Assembly: GCA_024278775.1 (NCBI GenBank)
Contig: JAJRSP010000168.1
Coordinates: 1-25,663, forward strand
Direction of reading: 5' to 3'
Source of the DNA: Planctomycetota bacterium
GTDB taxonomy: Bacteria; Planctomycetota; Phycisphaerae; UBA1845
Length of the DNA stretch: 25,663 bases
Both the position numbers and the translations under genes were made by a program. Position 1 is the stretch's first letter, and each line of letters begins with the position of its first letter. Positions 23,993-25,663 of the stretch are shown in pieces. The notes below the pieces were generated by a model that saw nothing but the letters and a program-made list of their open reading frames with translations, had not been told where the DNA came from and did no database searches.

Positions 23993-24059
23993 TCATCACG
24001 AAGCGTTCGCGGAACTTCTCCACAGTATAGTTGGCCGGTCCGATGCCTTCAATCGCCAT
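23979..24059 (-). CDS. 26-residue small ORF upstream of the zinc-ribbon gene
   Basis: The ATG at 24059 is preceded by GTAGGAG with 7-base spacing, one of the best ribosome-binding sites on this strand. The peptide begins MAIEGIGPANYTVEKF, is mixed in charge and has no signal or membrane segment. It ends at TAG 2 bases before the zinc-ribbon GTG. It may be a leader peptide, a real small protein, or the true N-terminus of the next protein separated by a frameshift. No homologue is recognised. Confidence 0.4.
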   Translation of the reverse strand: MAIEGIGPANYTVEKFRERFVMTPLR

Positions 24060-24131
24060 CGACTCACTCCTACGGAAACCAACACAGCGCGGGTGGCCCG
24101 TTCTTTACCGTATGGGGGACGGGCACACGAA

Positions 24132-24150
24132 AACTTGCGTCGGGCAAGTT
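24132..24150 (-). terminator. Hairpin after the MgtC-like gene
   Basis: AACTTGC (24132-24138) pairs with GCAAGTT (24144-24150) around a 5-base loop. On the minus strand it is followed by a short TT, giving GTTTTCG in all. It lies 15 bases beyond the MgtC-like stop codon. The T-tract is short, so strength is uncertain. Confidence 0.45.
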
Positions 24151-24164
24151 ATTGAGTGGTCTAT

Positions 24165-24842
24165 TTACGCCCGTTTGAGTGTGTAGTCGGTGGATGTCGA
24201 AAGCTGCCTATGAAGCTCATCGTGGTGGGCTTTTCCGCCCATCGCGACGATGCGAAACACCAACGCCCGCTCCTCGTCCTCGTAGCATTTCCGCTTGCGA
24301 ATCTGAAGCCGGGCGTTTTTGAATAGCTTGTCGATGCGCCGAAACGGGTCGTCCTTGTTGGCGGTGACGATGTGGTAGTCCTGAATGTCGCGCAGGGAGC
24401 CGATCCAATGCTCGATGGCATCAAACGCAAACAACGCCACGAGGATGGCTGCCGTACCGGCGGCGGCCAAACCAAGCAGACCGAAACCGCACCCCATCCC
24501 TATTGCCGCGACGGCCCAGATGGTGGCGGCTGTCGTCATCCCATAGACGGCGCGTCGGTCGCGCAAAATCGCACCCGCCCCGAGAAATCCAATCCCACTG
24601 ACGATCTGTGCGGCGATGCGTGTGCTTTCTCCGTCGGCCCCGCCCATGCTCTTGGAGATCATCGCAAACAGACACGCCCCGAGGGAGATAAGGATGATCG
24701 TACGAAAGCCGGCCGGTTTGTCTCGAATCTCGCGTTCCAAACCGATGAGCCCGCCGAGGATCACCGCCGCGAGCACGCGCATGATCTGTACGTTCGTGGG
24801 CCAGGCCATCTCGCTGACGAACACGTGTGTCCACTCAGGCAA
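24165..24842 (-). CDS. MgtC/SapB-family membrane protein
   Basis: The product is about 225 residues. The N-terminal membrane domain has the family signature GGLIGLEREIRDKPAGFRT, then LISLGACLFAMIS, RIAAQIVSGIGFLGAGAILR and GMTTAATIWAVAAIGMGCG. The C-terminal third (about 150-225) is soluble and ACT-like in size. MgtC proteins are linked to growth at low magnesium and, in Salmonella, to inhibition of the F-type ATPase; which role applies here is not known. Start choice is uncertain: TTG 24842 has AAGGGG upstream and gives the full first helix region, while ATG 24809 has a weaker site. Confidence 0.85.
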   Translation of the reverse strand: MPEWTHVFVSEMAWPTNVQIMRVLAAVILGGLIGLEREIRDKPAGFRTIILISLGACLFAMISKSMGGADGESTRIAAQIVSGIGFLGAGAILRDRRAVYGMTTAATIWAVAAIGMGCGFGLLGLAAAGTAAILVALFAFDAIEHWIGSLRDIQDYHIVTANKDDPFRRIDKLFKNARLQIRKRKCYEDEERALVFRIVAMGGKAHHDELHRQLSTSTDYTLKRA

Positions 24843-24897
24843 TGTCAGCCCCTTGCACTATCATCTTACGTATCCCTCGACTCACGTTCTCTTGGCG

Positions 24898-25663
24898 TTA
24901 CAGCCGTTCCGTGATCGACTTCGCCTGCATGAACAACGGGAGGTAGTCTCGTCCGCCAGCTTTGGAGTCGGTGCCGGACATATTGAACCCGCCGAACGGC
25001 TGCACATCAACCAGCGCGCCCGTACATTTTCGGTTGAGGTAGAGGTTGCCGACGTGGAGTTCATGCCGGGCGCGTTCGAGCCGCATGCGATCTTGAGAAA
25101 ACAACGCGCCGGTCAGGCCATACTCCGTGCCGTTGGCGATGTCGAGCAGTTCGTCGAAGTTCTTTCCGGGGATGACCGCCAGCACCGGACCGAAAATCTC
25201 CTCTTGGGATATACGGGCGCTCGCGGCGAGGCCGTCGATAATCGTGGGCGGAATGAAATAACCCGTTTTCGGCACGCGCCCGCCACCGAGGACTTCACGT
25301 CCCTCTCCCTGACCGATCTTGATGTACCCGTTGATTTTCTCGAAGGCCGATCCGTCAATCACCGCACCCATAAAGACGTTTTCTTCGCCGGTCGTATCGC
25401 CAACGGTGAGAGTCTTGGCTCGCGCGACCACCCGTTCGAGAAGCGCCGCGTGGACGTCCTTATGAACGATCAGCCGGCTGCACGCCGAACATTTTTGTCC
25501 CTGGAAGCCGAACGCGGCCGCCTCCACGCCTTCCGCAGCGGCGTCGAGGTCGGCCGTCTCATCCACGACGATGCAGTCCTTACCGCCCATTTCCAGCACC
25601 GTCCGCTTCAGCCAGATCTGCCCGGGTGGAACCTGAGCGGCTTTCGCGAAGATACCCACGCCC
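24898..25663 (-). CDS. L-glutamate gamma-semialdehyde dehydrogenase (RocA/PruA-type), 5' end outside window
   Basis: The last 254 or so residues of an aldehyde dehydrogenase are present; the frame is open to the window edge. Motifs are QIWLKRTVLEMGGKD with the general-base Glu, the catalytic Cys in GFQGQKCSACSR, EEIFGPVLAV and the C-terminal QPFGGFNMSGTDSKAGGRDYL. The QIWLKR..EMGGKD and SGTDSKAGGxDYL strings are characteristic of 1-pyrroline-5-carboxylate dehydrogenases, which oxidise glutamate semialdehyde to glutamate with NAD in proline and arginine breakdown. Whether it is a free RocA or the end of a PutA fusion cannot be told. It lies 55 bases upstream of the MgtC-like gene. Confidence 0.88.
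   Translation of the reverse strand, partial: GVGIFAKAAQVPPGQIWLKRTVLEMGGKDCIVVDETADLDAAAEGVEAAAFGFQGQKCSACSRLIVHKDVHAALLERVVARAKTLTVGDTTGEENVFMGAVIDGSAFEKINGYIKIGQGEGREVLGGGRVPKTGYFIPPTIIDGLAASARISQEEIFGPVLAVIPGKNFDELLDIANGTEYGLTGALFSQDRMRLERARHELHVGNLYLNRKCTGALVDVQPFGGFNMSGTDSKAGGRDYLPLFMQAKSITERL

Overview
The window looks like chromosomal DNA from a planctomycete, most likely of the class Phycisphaerae (inference). Several signs point that way. There are two secreted proteins with planctomycete-style 'DCNGNG..D' and 'FKDI..V..FLG' repeats. A large cysteine-rich surface protein ends in an IPTL-CTERM-like sorting tail (IPAVSEWG). There is an LptD-like outer-membrane protein, a futalosine-pathway menaquinone enzyme (MqnE), and small zinc-ribbon proteins carrying the CxLCGYNLTG...CPECGW signature. 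By eye the DNA is GC-rich, and GTG/TTG starts are common. No phage, transposase or cas gene is visible.

Layout, left to right. 1-1011 is a cysteine-rich protein with a twin-FKDI C-terminus. It converges on a minus-strand pair, a CPBP-type membrane protease followed by a WecA/MraY-type glycan lipid transferase (1155-3038). Divergent from these is a MagIII-type DNA glycosylase (3141-3809). Next come a Lys/Cys-rich lipoprotein (4043-4399), a bidirectional terminator, malate dehydrogenase (minus) and a secreted dockerin-like/twin-FKDI protein (minus, 5673-7049). A gap of about 1.06 kb, relatively AT-rich, holds a perfect 35-bp direct repeat and leads to the 951-residue IPTL-CTERM protein (8114-10969). 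A terminator and a good sigma70 promoter then precede the LptD-like protein (to 14211). It converges on a protein with a histone-H1/AlgP-like Lys/Ala tail (14305-15063).

The right half begins with tRNA-Arg(TCG), a double zinc-ribbon membrane protein, a GT-C-fold membrane protein carrying a palindromic repeat inside its reading frame, and a VOC-family protein (all plus). The rest is on the minus strand. Read in the direction of transcription it is: glutamate-semialdehyde dehydrogenase (cut by the window edge), MgtC-like protein, a 26-codon small ORF, zinc-ribbon protein, MutY (ATGA overlap), MqnE, and two tandem exported amidohydrolases, the second of which has lost its metal ligands.

Functionally the window mixes housekeeping genes (mdh, mutY, mqnE, rocA-like, tRNA) with cell-envelope genes (WecA-like, LptD-like, GT-C protein, lipoprotein, sorted surface protein). 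The most unusual items are the amidohydrolase/pseudo-amidohydrolase pair, the shared twin-FKDI domain, the duplicated module in the IPTL protein, the small ORF ending in a palindrome, the 35-bp repeat pair and the palindromic insert in the GT-C gene. No complete new defence or mobile system is evident.
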